NCBI GenBank assembly: GCA_029532415.1
Contig: JAQOTA010000053.1
Location: 558,001-622,000 of the forward strand
DNA length: 64,000 bases
Direction: 5' to 3'
Source of the DNA: Marasmius tenuissimus
Taxonomy: Eukaryota; Basidiomycota; Agaricomycetes; Agaricales; Marasmiaceae
Shown here: positions 33,354-45,577 of the stretch, one piece after another
Numbering within the stretch: the stretch's first letter is position 1
How the letters are laid out: the number at the start of each line of letters is the position of its first letter
Notes under the pieces: model-generated
Database searches by the model: none
Seen by the model: only the letters and a program-made list of their open reading frames with translations
Told to the model about the DNA's origin: nothing
Position numbers and translations under genes: made by a program

Positions 33354-34149
33354 ATGTCAGTGAACATAAGACTTGCGAGGGTGCGTTGAATTGTTCCAGT
33401 TCGAGGAAAGAGTTCATACCGAGCAGGTATGAAGCTGCCTTTTAGTATCATAGATAGCACTCACTACTCTCTTCTTTCATACATCCTAGATCGATGATTT
33501 GATAGGTATGCAAGCGGCCAACCTTCAAAATCTTCCCGAAAACTACGTGATGAAGTTTTGTGAGTTATGATATCTACGGGAATTGGGAAGACTGGATGAA
33601 CGGAATCCACAGGGATATATCACCTCGCAACATGGCCGCAGCTATCTTTTGTCGCGGAAGACCCTAAAGGAAGAATAGTTGGATATGTTCTGGCAAAGAT
33701 GTGCGTGTCATAACCTGTCTTGTGTATCTACCAGGTCTAATAACTCCTGCTCCAGGAATGTTGACGGTGAAGACGAAGAATCTTTAGAACCTCATGGTCA
33801 CGTCAATTCAATATCTGTCTTGCGATCATATCGAAGATTAGGCCTGGCGAAGCAGTTAATGGTGCTCTCTCGTTCGTGACCGGGTCTCCTACAGGAATCG
33901 TCGACTAAATATGATCTCAGAGAGTGCGATGACTACGGTTTACCGAGCAAAGTACTGTTCACTGCATGTCCGTATTTCCAATAAGGCCGCGATAGGGCTT
34001 TACAAGGATACACTTGGCTTTCAGGTCGACAAAGTCGAGTCAAAGTACTGTGAGTGATCAAGGCGATTCGTTATGCCTCACGCCGACTCAATCTTGACTT
34101 TTCAGATGGAGATGGAGAAGATGCATTGTGTATGAAGCTGGATTTCTAA
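33354..34149 (+). CDS. naa10: N-terminal acetyltransferase catalytic subunit Naa10/Ard1
   Basis: Naa10 is the catalytic subunit of the NatA complex, which acetylates protein N-termini at the ribosome using acetyl-CoA. Six exons join to about 157 residues. Seen: [79 protein letters not shown] (containing the acetyl-CoA-binding R-x-x-G-x-A), [34 protein letters not shown] and [13 protein letters not shown]. These match the conserved GNAT core of Ard1 closely. The exon before QSAM ends at a GTTCGT donor and the intron ends in ATCTCAG. The usual acidic C-terminal tail is short, as in other fungi with a compact Ard1. This is a single-copy housekeeping gene marking the end of the variable region. 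Confidence 0.93.
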
Positions 34150-34297
34150 TCGACCTGAACATTTGTAAACACAGATATATCAACGTTTCCCGCCCGTAAT
34201 CTTGCTTTATCTAGAGATAACATTCCACCCCCGAAACATTGAAAATTGGAGCGAAGACGTTACAACGCCCTCACGGGTCTAGTCGTCAATCCCGTCG

Positions 34298-35551
34298 TCA
34301 CGCCATTTTCACACAATAATCGAAAAAGAGACCGAGCCAAACCAACGTGCCCAAGTCTCCATTGGACTGGAAAGTAGTGTCAACATTCGCGTCGTTTGCA
34401 GAGAGCAAGTAGATTGGACGTACCGCCAACTTGGACCAACAGTCATCCCAATTGTCCTGTTTCCACGTCCAAAGTTGCCAAGCAAGATGCAAGCCGGCTC
34501 CTCCGACCGAGAACAGGAAATAGTAGAACCCTTGACCATTTTGGACTCCGGCGAAGTAAAGAGTTGCCAGGAAGGCAGAGGCAAAACCAGTAAGGATTTT
34601 GCGACCGTGATTTGGGCCGAACAAGATCGCAGTGGACTTGATCCCAACCTTGACATCATCCTTAACGTCCTGGTAGGCGTACATCGTGTCGTAGAGGATG
34701 CTCCAACTATAATCAACAAGTCAGCGGGGAGTAGAGACCCCAAAGGACTTTGCGACCTACCCTATGGTACCGGTGAGTAAAGTGAGGATCTGGGAATCCC
34801 ATTGACCCCCGCTAACAGTCAAGTATCCAACAACAAGTCCCCAATTCATCGCGAAGCCTGCAGGGAGACACAAAATAAGTAATCTTTCTCGCCAATACCA
34901 GTGATAAGAGTGAGTTACCGAGCCATGCCTGTGGCCAGTAGGTCACTCGTTTCATGAGAGGATACAAGCCGTGGAATGGGAAAACGCCTGGAATACCCCA
35001 TTTGAAACTAGCGGGAAGTTAGTTTATCAGTCCTGCGCAAATTGAGGGAGTGTACAGACGCTGTCGGGTTTGTGTAGGATAACATATAGATCGGAATCGC
35101 CAACAACACGGCACAGAAGACGCTAGCGTTAGAGACAGATACAGCGCCGGTCACCAGTGGCCTGTTCTTGGTGCGTTCTAGGAGTGGTCGGAGACTTAGT
35201 GGTCCTAGTAGAGAACCGATATTGACGAAAGCAATCACGTACCAACTTTGGCATCGAGGTCGCGGTCCAGAATGTCATTGAGAACGCATATTCCGGAGTG
35301 CAGGATGGTGCCACCGGTGGCCAACCACAGGTGCAGCATAACGAGGCTTCTGGGGTCGATGTCATATTTATTGGCTGCTAAGAGAAGGCCCCAAGCTAGA
35401 ATCGAATGGTGAATGTGAGAATGAGAGCAATGGCATATTCTCACGAAACGGCCACACCAGAGGGCCAGAAAACCAAGTCGCACCCTCGCGGGAACTTGCG
35501 AATGCGAGTGAGGTCGAAGTAATATCTTGCGAGTGACTTTTCGGAAGCCAT
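34298..35551 (-). CDS. UbiA-family aromatic prenyltransferase
   Basis: An integral membrane enzyme that joins an isoprenyl diphosphate to an acceptor ring. The start is MASEKSLARYYFDLTRI at 35551. Seen: FPRGCDLVFWPSAWGLLLAAN, first Asp-rich motif NDILDRDLDAKV (metal and diphosphate binding, near 35260), ERTKNRPLVTGAVS, FKWGIPGVFPFHGLYPLMKR, TYWPQAWLGFAMNWG, second Asp-rich motif YQDVKDDVKVGIKSTA (near 34660), and several hydrophobic segments to the end (LFFDYCVKMA). The opening resembles the meroterpenoid prenyltransferases of fungi more than mitochondrial COQ2, which has a different first helix; this is a judgement from memory. Introns of about 50-60 bases split the frame. A broken paralogue lies at 53.5-54.6 kb. 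Confidence 0.88.
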
Positions 35552-35887
35552 TGGATGTCAAGCTCGATGAGGATACTGAATGAAAGGCTTGGTTTTATAT
35601 CTGCCATGAAGACCGTAGTTTGCCACAAGGTCCTACTTGTTTGCTGCATTTGCAATAGCTGAACGCCTGCCGCCACTAGTAAATGGACTACTTTGGCCGC
35701 TGCAGTTTCCGAAAACCCTTACGTCGACGCGCGTGTAGAGTCCGTCTTGAGAGGCATAGAAGAAGACCATCGACTTATACGATCAAGTATGTCGTGTGGC
35801 CTCCGTCAAGGGAGCCGATCAAAGTTATGTTCAACAGTAGCTCGTTGCCGGATTTGACGTACCATCACTAGCGTACAGTTACACAGG

Positions 35888-35950
35888 CGTAGCGAACCAG
35901 TGGCGTGCCGTAGCGTACCGGTGGCGTACCGTAGCGTACCAGCAGCGTAC
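35888..35950. repeat. 21-base tandem repeat, three units
   Basis: Three head-to-tail copies of CGTAGCGTACCGGTGGCGTAC-like units, with 3-4 differences between copies. They lie about 340 bases upstream of the prenyltransferase start. Confidence 0.75.
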
Positions 35951-36067
35951 GGTGAGAGGTGGCAAGATTTTGTAATGGAGAGTAAGTAACACCCTGCGCT
36001 GGGGAAGTTCATGTCAGCTACCGCACAGGAAGTTTCTGGGCAGCGCTGATTACACTCACATCGATCT

Positions 36068-36115
36068 CGTCAGGTTGATATCGTCAATCTGGTTTCCCGA
36101 GACTAATTGCTGGTC
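36068..36115 (+). repeat. Dispersed repeat, copy a
   Basis: TCAGGTTGATATCGTCAATC, then GGTTTCCCGAGACTAA. It resembles 52493-52537 in the same orientation. Confidence 0.5.
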
Positions 36116-37027
36116 GCAAGTATCACGATTGCTGAGCAGGCTCAGGTTACCCTTGCCTTGACTCCCTCATTGGATTTGCCAATTCACTTTGCCACTTTGT
36201 GACGCTCTTCACGAATGTCGCCGAATTTTGATTGATGAGACTTCTCAAGAATCAGGAGATTTCTTTCCCATGTCTTTTGGTAGGTATAGGATGACGGAGA
36301 TCATCTCGTGAGTAACTTCAAGAGCCTTGCGACGTTACGGGACTGTAAATGTGGTGAATGATCTCAAACTTACTCAGTTGAATATGTTGGAAACTAAACC
36401 CTAGCGATTAGCAAGGCTTCGGCCGTTGCTTCTGCGATACATGCGTACTAAGTACGGATAGGGTTCTGAGGTTGGAGCTCTTGAAAGGCTTGGCTTGAAC
36501 CTTACTCTTCATTCTCTTGTTCCTCTGGCCAACGCCCCCACTGAGCCGTTGGGCCTTTGAGACCACTTCCCATCGTTGGGTCAAGGTGCGGTGCTCTGCA
36601 TAATCCAGAGCTGTTTGTGCTCTAGGTTTCGTGCTTTTTGAAGCAGAAGAATCGTGGGCCCGTCAAATAAAGTTTTGTTGGTGGCATCTGCTTTCAAACT
36701 AGTGCCACCGGCTTCGGGAGCATTGCCTGCCGTGCTAAGCGCGCAACAAGCACACAAACGGTTTGTTTTTCGGTTTTCACACTTGGACAAGGGTTACCTG
36801 AGCGGCGATCGTGGCTGATCCACACGTGAGGCTATAAAACCCCCGTAAACTACCGAAGAAATCAAGTTAACAAGCGGTGTATCGGTACTCAACGTCGACG
36901 ACCGTCCTCCCTGGGGTCTGAGTATGTGATTCCGTTATCTCAGAAATGGTAGTGCTGCAGGGAAACGTTGGATTGCAGCGTACCCTAAGAATGAACGATT
37001 CAAAGAGGGCGCTCCGAGCCCAAAATG

Positions 37028-39063
37028 TCATTTCAACGCTGCAATCGACCGCAGTACAAGGCAGAAACCTATCTGAACATCGAGTCGTATTCTCCACGAA
37101 GGGCCAAATAACAATTTTCTGCATGGTCGATATATCAGTCTCTTCACCCCCAACCATGTATCGGAGCACCTACCCATCATAGTCCCACGTCCTTGACCTC
37201 CCAGAGCCTCCATAGCATCGAGAATTTCCTTCAGCGAGTTCGCAGCGTCCGGTGATCGATTATTCCTTATCACTTGCAGTAAGACCTTCCCGACTGTTTT
37301 CAACGATATCTAAACAGTTGTTTTGATATAAGCGATATGCACAGGTTTTCAAGGATGGGGCGCCTACCGCCACAATTGGGTCAACGATTCCGAAATCTCG
37401 CAATCGTAGATCACGGGTACAGCGCACAATCGAGCTGATTGTCGACATGAGCTGCGGTTGGGAATGAGCTCCTTGTGCATACAGCATGCGGATGAATGCG
37501 ACACTCGTGAGGAGGTGAAGCGCGAAGAGGCGCCTCGCATCCCTCGTGGACCTTGGAACCTCCAAAGCACATATCTCGGAATTGAACCTGGAGAGAACAG
37601 AGGAAGTTGCATGGTGCGTGGACTGAAAAAGCCGGTACTTCTCCGGAGAAAGATCTGGATGATACATGAACGGCAAGACACCATGACCAGGATGCGGAAG
37701 ACCCACTTGTGCGGCTCTCTCTATACAAAATCGAAGCTCTTTCGAGTAAAATGCATGCTTTGGTATACAGTGCTGAAACTGAGGCGCTACCATGACCGTT
37801 CCCACCTGCAAGAAAGGTCGCTATGGTATCACTTCCGCGGGCATTCAGTTGGCTCGAAGAAACCTGTATAAAGGCATAAGGCTAGAATTCTTGCCATAGA
37901 TATCAACGTATCTCCCACCATTCGATATTGTTCAATCTCCAATGGCCAAGGTAGCTCGACCCTCCAGTCAGGAGAATGCCAATCAATGGCTGGGGAGCCA
38001 GTGTCGTCGATGGCCGTCCATGCGGCGTTCAATGCAAGAACAGTGAAGACCGCGTTGATTCTTTCGCCTTCGTGCACAGTATCCCTGGCTGGTGATAGTA
38101 GACTACGGCTCCCTCGATGAAGACCGCTGCTTAGGATGAGCGACACCGCGGTGTTAGTGTGGTATCTTCCCTCGACCATCTTGCCCTTGAGGAAGGAGTA
38201 GTTGGCTAGGAGTACGTTCGCTTGAATGACGGAAATAATAGCGTCGGAGTTCTGCGGTGTGAGTCTTTGGGAGTCCGAGGCCATGGAGTCCATCACTGAT
38301 GCGAGGCAGTCCGGTTCTACGAGGTTAAATTTCGAGGATAAGATAGAGGTGAAGAGTAGAATGGCTCCAATGAGAGATCCACTGCCCTGCCCTTGCACGA
38401 AGGAAGTAGTAAAATTGACAGGGTTGAGGAAGAATCCCAGCTCGGAAGCGGAGGGAAGGAAGGCGTCTAGTCTATGGGAAGTTGAGGTTGGAATCTCGTT
38501 ACGCCTCTGCTGCGGATGAAACTCACAGTATCTTGCGCCTCTCGGGGGTCATCCCAGTCTATATTCTCATGTTCTATCAAGCCATGTTCTCGCGTAAACA
38601 AAATGAGGCGTACCTGAAAGTTCCGTAAAGGGTACGATGTAGACATTGAATGCGAGACAGGCCCAAGTTCACTCCTCCAGGGAGGTGACTGTGTATAAGG
38701 GTTATGTAAACGCATTGACGACCCAGAAGCCGAGTTTTGGAGCTCTTGAAGTCTGGTCTCAGCTATCGATATCTTCTCTTCGAGGAGATCAGCCTGAAAT
38801 ATAGGTCCGTATTCGCAATCTTCGAGGGGCAAAGTCGATTTTCGGCAAACGCCACAGATAGGGCGTTGTCTGTCGCATTTCTGTATGGAGAGAACTTAGT
38901 CGATTTCACCAAGTTTTGATCGACTTTGATTACTCACCAGCCTCCGGCGCCTGCAGCAGACATCGTCTTTATTAGTCGAGTTTGGCGTCACGAACGAGAT
39001 TGATACCCACCGGCAATTGTTGCAAGCAGTTCCTCTGGAGTGCGGAGTCGTTGAAGTGGACAT
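37028..39063 (-). CDS. Zn2Cys6 fungal transcription factor, copy A
   Basis: Start ATG at 39063. The zinc cluster is assembled across introns: TACNNCR, RRRL, KCDRQRPICGVCRK and CEYG, giving the six cysteines of the binuclear cluster. A coiled-coil-like helix follows (LLEEKISIAETRLQELQ). The middle region has RLDAFLPSASELGFFLN, SLIGAILLFTSIL, SVIQANVLLANYSFLKGK, EGRYHTNTAVSLILSSGL and INAVFTVLALNAAWTA, which is the fungal-specific middle homology region. The C-terminal part has ERAAQVG, CALEVPRSTRDARRLFALHLLTSVAFIRMLYAQG and LRDFGIVDPIVAV. It should act in the nucleus as a DNA-binding regulator; its target genes are unknown. Related copies at 58317 and 61907 share the same helix pattern. The last exon (TVGKVLLQVIR to a stop at 37028) is uncertain. 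Confidence 0.8.
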
Positions 39064-39906
39064 GTCGTCGGTGGTTATGTAAGTTTTCTCTTTCGGTTCA
39101 ACGAGTTTGACGATGCTGGAGTACCATATAGTGGTCAAGTCTTTATAACAACAACCTCCTCTCGTCAATCGGACCTCCCAGGCGTCGAGCATTGCAAAGC
39201 ACTATGAGCAAAGAAAGGAAATCCCGACGCCTCTTCCTACACGTCCCTCCTCTGATTTTCGATCGTCGTCATCCAAAGGGTGGGCGGGCCTATTATCTAC
39301 GCGGATTTTCAGTCATGGAGCCGCTACGCCTTCGGTGTTGCCTAATTAGGAAACACAATCTTTGGGGGAGGGACCCACAAACGCCTGTGTCTATATTTCG
39401 CGGGCCGCGGCCCGAGAACTGGTTTGGGTTGTCTTGTACCAAGTATGATTCGAAGTGAGTAACCTATGACTATCGAACGCCGTCGGCTGTGTGACAGCTC
39501 CTGGGTATCGTTGAACTTGGAGGGATAAGTAAATCCTGTACGCAGTGCTATGTGCGGGAACGGGGATGACAGTGCTCCGTGAATTCGAGGATAACACTTG
39601 CTTCTGACGGATAAACGAAGACGACATTTCTAAGTTCTATAGCTGATATACACGGCCGTGGTGACCTACACGCTGCAAAAGCCAAAGACTGTCCAATAGA
39701 TCTCTCTCCTCCTCGCGGCTGAACGTATGGAGTTCGATTTCAGCCAACAGTTTTCCTGCCATTTACCGGTAGTGAGCTAATTTAATGGCGCAGGGTCAGC
39801 TTTGGAATGAGCGGCGTCGTAAAGGTCTGATACGTACTAAGACTGTCATGTCATAATAAGAGCTTCTCTAACCTGGATCTGGATTATTCCGAACCTCCAG
39901 TTTGGA
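39064..39906. other. Intergenic between transcription factor A and Vps68-like A; no gene seen
   Basis: Both flanking genes are on the minus strand, so this should hold the promoter of factor A and the terminator of the Vps68-like gene. No other coding signal is recognised. Confidence 0.4.
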
Positions 39907-40809
39907 TTAACCCGAAGAAAGTACACGATACTCATTCTCCGAACTAATGCCTCGCACCCTCCAATGAAGAGCTGCAGAAACCGCAAGAAGAACGTTCTGA
40001 GCGACGTTCGCGTACCCAGCATAAGGATCAGTAGTAGGGATATACTTCAAGAATAGGATTATCTGTTGAGCATGTTCTGAGCACCAGTTTTGAGTCAAAT
40101 TCGTTGTAACGAGACGCACCACACTACTAATCATCCCACCGGCCAGCAACGCAATACCGAGTGCGAGCATGGTTCTCGCTCTATCCCTTCGAGAAGCTAT
40201 CCGCATGTCCATCCACTGATCGTCAGGTTCAGATAGCGCCTCTATATTGACCAGAAAGTTGATTGTGACATATCCACACAGAGAGCACAATCCAGGAAGC
40301 CAGTCCATGAAGGTGATAGCTATTTGGTGGTCTTCACCATTCTTCGAGGGCAAACTGTGGTTTCTGTCATCATTCTCGAGAGCAGATAGAACCAGTGCAT
40401 CGAGAAAGGTCCAGTAAGCCATAGAGAACTATTCATGATTGTCAGTACGAAAGATAAAAAAGAAACGATTTTAACAACGCACCAGAACCCCAGCAGCATA
40501 GATTCCTACAATCCTTCTTCTTCGTTCCCACTGATGGCCTCCACCAAAGAATCCAACCGTGTCATTCCAGCATGCCTTTGCCTTGCAGCTTACACTCGCT
40601 CTTCTGAACGGAAACGATGAGAATTCGACGCGTCGTCGTGGTCGTTGTTGATGTCGAGTCAGTCTTGTCACCGTGTGTGAGACACCTTCCTGTTCCGGAA
40701 GATTCCCACCCACAACATTGCTATCCCGATGCACCTCAACTTCGACACGAACCTCCACCTCCACTGGCCCTTGCAACAAAGCTGGACTATCTCGAGCTCC
40801 CTCCGGCAT
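39907..40809 (-). CDS. Vps68/UPF0220-family membrane protein, divergent copy A
   Basis: Homologue of yeast Vps68 and animal TMEM50, small four-helix membrane proteins of endosome-to-vacuole sorting. Seen: a divergent N-terminus rich in valine and charged residues (GPVEVEVRVEVEVHRD), RRRIVGIYAAGVL, then after an intron FSMAYWTFLDALVLSAL, then AITFMDWLPGLCSLCGY, RARTMLALGIALLAGGMISS, LFLKYI and GYANVAQNVLLAVSAAL. The intron after SSV (GTGCGTC to CAACAG) leaves the frame open, so the read-through product would carry an extra 20 or so residues. Compared with the copy at 55375 it lacks the VNLIDKDR segment pattern and is more diverged, so it is probably under weaker constraint. The order of the four hydrophobic segments is kept. 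Confidence 0.8.
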
Positions 40810-43742
40810 CGAGGAAGTGGGTTTCGGGAAGCTCGTAGCCTGTAGGTGAGCCCTGGTTGGATTTATTGGTCCGCTTGATTCTCCCTTTCTGTCTTGTTAT
40901 TAATCCTGACGACAGCCAAAAGGCCCCGACCGAGAGTTCATAATGGAATAACGAGAACATATTTCGTGACTTCGGAATCGTTGGCGTAAGTTACGACATA
41001 CATTGAGCTGCTCTGGACCTCCCAGATTCACCTCAGATCTTATAATGTTCAATCGCTGACAGGGACGACTCGACACTTTTTATTACAGATCCATTTCGTC
41101 CCCGCAAACTATTGGGTGTGAGCTCAATGGAATTCATTGTCGGCCTGATGAATTCAATCGAATTCTTTGACAAAGTGGAATGTGGATCTTGCGTTGTGCA
41201 ACCCTTGACGACCAAATGGATTCACCGTTCAACCATCAGCCCGCGACGCGCGTTGTACTGGTGGTATATATAGCCTCCGACCTCCGTTTCTCCTTGTTTT
41301 TCGGAGCTGGCGGAACACTGGCCTCTCAACAACCAGGATCAACTATTTCTTCCCTTCAAATCTTGATCTTTTACGCCCATTTCCCGCTGTTCTATGTTCC
41401 TTGCTAGAATTCATCTAGTCCTTCCATGCTGGGAGGCGTTGTCGGATAATCTTGTCGGCTCGCTGAACCGTTATTGATTGATTGGCTGTCAGGGTGGCGG
41501 ACAGAGTTAGCTTCGGGCTTTAGGGTTATGCTGAGCTTCTCTACCCTGGATAGACTCAAGGATTCAACTACTTACTGTAGTTGTACCGCAGCTGAGGTTA
41601 TTCATCACAGCTTGTGGAAATCTACCTCATCAAGAACTACGTACATACGTACCCGTCCCTCGACCCTCAGCTTGTTCCGCTCTTTTCCGTGCTTTGGCTC
41701 TGGGTAATTCTTTGAGCGACTCTGTTACGCTTCCGCACAAATCGTCTGGGAATGTTCGTGATGTCTCCTTAAGTCTCTAAAGTCTAGAACATGTTACACA
41801 ATCATTGATGTCTGATCAGAACCTTGCCCGTCAAATTCGAGCACTCGGAGGAACCATTCACCCCCGTACTATCATCAATCGTTGGGACAAAGACATGAAC
41901 GGTGCTCTACGGTTCTTGGCAACTCGACGAGAGTGTTGGGTGTCGTTGCAAGTCACCACTACGAGACTCTGGGATCCGGCGGTCTTCTGAGTTCTCGAAA
42001 ATGCAGGGACGGGCACTGGCTTGAGCCTTTATCAACCCAAACATTTACCTCCGCTGATGGTCTTCACGGCACCAGTTGTGCTGGTACCAGGTACTACGAC
42101 CACTCCTATCCGTCTAAATTCTGGAAGGCCGTTATGTTTCGATCAACGAACCATGACGTGAACTCGGAGGGGCTGACCTCGGCCCGCTCAACACCTACGC
42201 CTGTTTTCTGACGTTCCAGCTAGGGAGGTCTACCCACCTTACAAACCTCCACATTGGCCAGGCCTGTCGAAAGACAGCGTCAAAAAAACTCCGCCCATTC
42301 CCTCAGGGGTCGATTCATCGCAACTGGTCGACCTGTTGACCTTTATCAGTCCGCTGATACCGACTCCCACTCCGCTTCATTTCTATCTGTTGAATGGCAG
42401 AAGTTAGTACCAAGCTCTCCAGAGTCTTCTATCTACCCACCCACTCTTGGATTTCTTTCACGATCGTAAATGGTTCGGTCTCAATAATGAAAGAGTTGAG
42501 TCCTCCCGGTTTTCCACGAAGCCTGGTCACTGGCCATAGATCGTTGTAAAGATGTTCCGTGCCATAAAAACTCCAATGGTTCTGTTCTGGAATGGACATC
42601 CACTTGCGATATTATGTGTGTACCCTCTTTTTTTTTATCGTCATCCGATACACAACTCCGTACTGCGATCACTGGTTCTCAACTTCCTTGCACGCGGGCC
42701 CCCTCCATCATCATCAAGCTGAAGCGGTCTTAGCGGGTTTACCGACCCGACTACTTTCCTCTTGTTGGTTTTTCTCTCTTGCATCGTGATTCGTCTGCCC
42801 CACCCCGCCCAAATATCAAGTCTCCGGTGGCAAGTCGGACGTCGATGGTGTCGATCGATGCGAAATCTGAATGTGACCTGCTAAAGACTATCAATGGTGT
42901 GTATATGAATTTTTGAATCGCGATCCACCTATTAATCTCGACCCTTGGATTGGATCATCAGGCTGGCTGATGGGGGATCGGAAAGACGCGACGCGACGAC
43001 GTGTATACTTCCGATGTATCAGCGCGTCTGATTATCATGATTTGTGATTCGTCGTCATCGATGAGGGAAGTTTGATTGAAATTAAGGAGAAGGAATCTCT
43101 TTGGCCAGTTACCAGTGGCCTGTTTGAGCTCTACTACAGTTTTTCGATCGTGCTCTTACGACTTTGAGGGGGGGGGCTATCATGTGCTCAAACCGGTGGT
43201 CTTGGACCCATCAGCGGTTCGCGGGTAGGGTCATTGAGATTTGGTTTCCATGTAAGGGAGGCCGCCACAAATGTCTCAATCGTGTCCAACCCTTTGCATT
43301 TCAGAATGACAGGTGAGCGACTAGTGGCGTCTGCAGAAAAGGTTGCATTTTATTTTTCACGAATTTAGCAGAAGCTGGATTGAAAAAAGGTCGTGTGAGG
43401 CCCGGAATGGACGCCGAGACCTTCCCCCTTTTAAGCCTGTCGCCTCCGAGCTGGCCCTCCAAGTTGAACTCTAATGGGTCAAGAATCGGCCATCATCGAT
43501 ATCGATAACAATTTTGGCCTCAAGTCAAATCGACAGACGTTTCCGTCAGAAAAGAAAATCGTGATTTCGTGGCAATTGACGGTGCCCCCAGAAAACGTTG
43601 AAATCAGATCAGATGCCGGATCAAGATCCGCTTCCGTCTTTGGGAGGTATAAGTAGGGCGGCTTGGACAGACAAACGTCTATTCGTGCTCATCCACCACC
43701 CACCACCATCGTTTTCCACTTTGCTCTACTTTCTTTATTATA
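40810..43742. other. About 2.9 kb without a recognisable gene; FKBP12 promoter at right end
   Basis: Several open stretches of 60-110 codons on the plus strand (41474-42470) have no recognised motif and no clear exon chain. The right end carries a TATAAG-like sequence at 43647-43652 about 90 bases before the FKBP12 start, and a CCACCACCCACCACCATC stretch. Confidence 0.4.
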
Positions 43743-44397
43743 ATGGTCAGTCGCTGGCTCTATTATCGAGGAAGTAATCATTCACGGTCTTTTCAGGGTG
43801 TTACAGTCGAGCGTTTGAGCCCTGGTGACGGCAAGACTTTCCCCCAGCCGGGAGGTGAGTTGCTCATGCACCGGTCTTCCTCGTTTGTCCTTGCTCATCG
43901 TGTTCGATGGGTAGACAAAGTCAGTATTCACTACGTTGGAACGCTTACAGACGGCAAGAAGTTCGATTCAAGTCGGGATCGGTACGACGATCCACACTAT
44001 TGCTAGCGATTGTCCTGTAGACTTACACGCCGACCAACGCAATTTCTTAGCGGACAGGAGTTCCAGACAGAGATCGGTGTTGGAAAGGTGATCAAGGGCT
44101 GGGATGAAGGTGCGTTGGTCGTCGTCGCTGGCGTTGAGCTCGTCGATTACTGATCTTTGTGTGCTGATTATCGATTTGATTGCGGGGATCAGGCGTACCA
44201 CAGCTATCTTTGGGCGAAAAGGCTGTCCTCACCTGTACCCCAGATTACGTACGTCCATTATCGACGTTTTGCTTTGTTTTTGCCTTTTGCTCATTCGTTC
44301 GTTCGTTCTGTAGGCATACGGTGCTCGCGGTTTCCCGCCTGTAATACCGCCCAACTCTACCCTGAAATTCGAGGTCGAATTGCTCAAGGTCAACTGA
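43743..44397 (+). CDS. fpr1: FKBP12 peptidyl-prolyl cis-trans isomerase
   Basis: Small cytosolic proline isomerase, the binding target of FK506 and rapamycin in fungi. The ATG alone forms exon 1, and the intron then joins to [15 protein letters not shown]. Seen: [22 protein letters not shown] (spliced), [69 protein letters not shown]. The binding-pocket residues Tyr (HYVG), Phe and Asp (KFDSS), Phe (EFQ), Val-Ile (GKVIKGW), Trp, Tyr (YAYG) and Phe (LKFEVELL) are all present. The length of about 108 residues is the family's usual size. It appears intact and single-copy, and it separates the two blocks of duplicated genes. Confidence 0.95.
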
Positions 44398-45577
44398 TCT
44401 GAATGCGATTTTGCACCATACGGTTACTCAGACCTTTCGACTTCGGGACCCCCATTTCCTTCCATCGGCCTATCTGCGACCCCCCTCATTCGTCCCTATC
44501 GATGAATTCTTATCGCGACGTCAAGGAAGGTTATCGAGCGGCGTCCATTTTGTGCATTTTTCCTCGTTCCATGCTTCTCTTTGGACACTTTCCTTCTTTC
44601 CCCCCGCTGGGTTGTAGTACGAAGATCTCTTCTTTTTCTTTTCTTGTGGCAATACTGTACATGAATTGTCTCCCTCTCATCATCAAGCAAGCCATCATCG
44701 TGTACTTTCTAGTATCAATACACCCCCCTCCTCATCCATTCGATGATATACACGATTCGGCAAAAATAGTCAAACAGAATGACTCTAAGCATCAGTAGTG
44801 ACTCCAGGCCAATGAGCGACCTCCGATTTGTAGATCAGATAAAGGATATTCTTCATTCTCCGGGAGTTGTTCATCGACGTCGCTCGGAAGATACGAATAG
44901 CCGGGATACGCTACCTGACGCGTCCCAAATTAAACCCCAGAGGGGCCCAGTATCTCGTTCTTGGTTTGGGCAGTTATCGATGATGGATCCAGTTTTAATA
45001 GCGGGTCTGGTACATCTGACTAGTAAGCCTCATATGTCATTCCGAGGGGATTTAGATTTTGAATTTTAAGGTTTGGTATAGTATGGCAAGGAAGAACTTC
45101 TATACACCAGGTGAGATGTTTTGGAGATGGGACTTCCTAGAGCCTGCCGATAAGACGGTGATCATCACCATGATTCGAACTTTCATGACGGAAGTGGCGC
45201 GATGAGCACGCAGGAGACGTGGTATATATAACGGGTTGAAGTTATTCTACGGACAATTAGATGGGTAAGAAGGAGAAACTTCGAGCCAACCTCTGTAATA
45301 GTCAAATCTTCCGCATTCCTGGGTCGACCTCCGCTTCTACATCGATACCAAAGCTTCAAGTGTGTAGGTATGCTGAATTCAATGTTGCTGGCGCCAGTCT
45401 GGTGACCCTCCGACTAGATAATGATATCTGTCTCCGACTTGCCGGGAAATCAGGCGGAATACTGAGTCGACTTAGCCTAAGGAGGTACGACCGGTAAAAA
45501 CTAATACTAGCTCTAATCCTCATATGTATGCGGCTGGGACACCTTGGCGAGGGGCGAGCCTCTTAATCTCGTTGTCC
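44398..45577. other. 3' flank of FKBP12 and intergenic; no gene seen
   Basis: The first 400 bases are pyrimidine-rich, consistent with 3' untranslated sequence. No coding motif was recognised from 44800 to the P450 relic. Confidence 0.4.

Larger units (their letters stand above)
35552..37027. other. About 1.5 kb intergenic, holding a short tandem repeat and a dispersed repeat
   Basis: No gene was recognised. It contains three 21-base units at 35888-35950 and a segment near 36068-36115 that recurs near 52493-52537. Confidence 0.4.

Noticed and set aside
41474..42470. Cluster of short plus-strand open frames upstream of FKBP12
   Set aside because: No motif, no consistent exon chain and no second copy for comparison, so not called as a gene.
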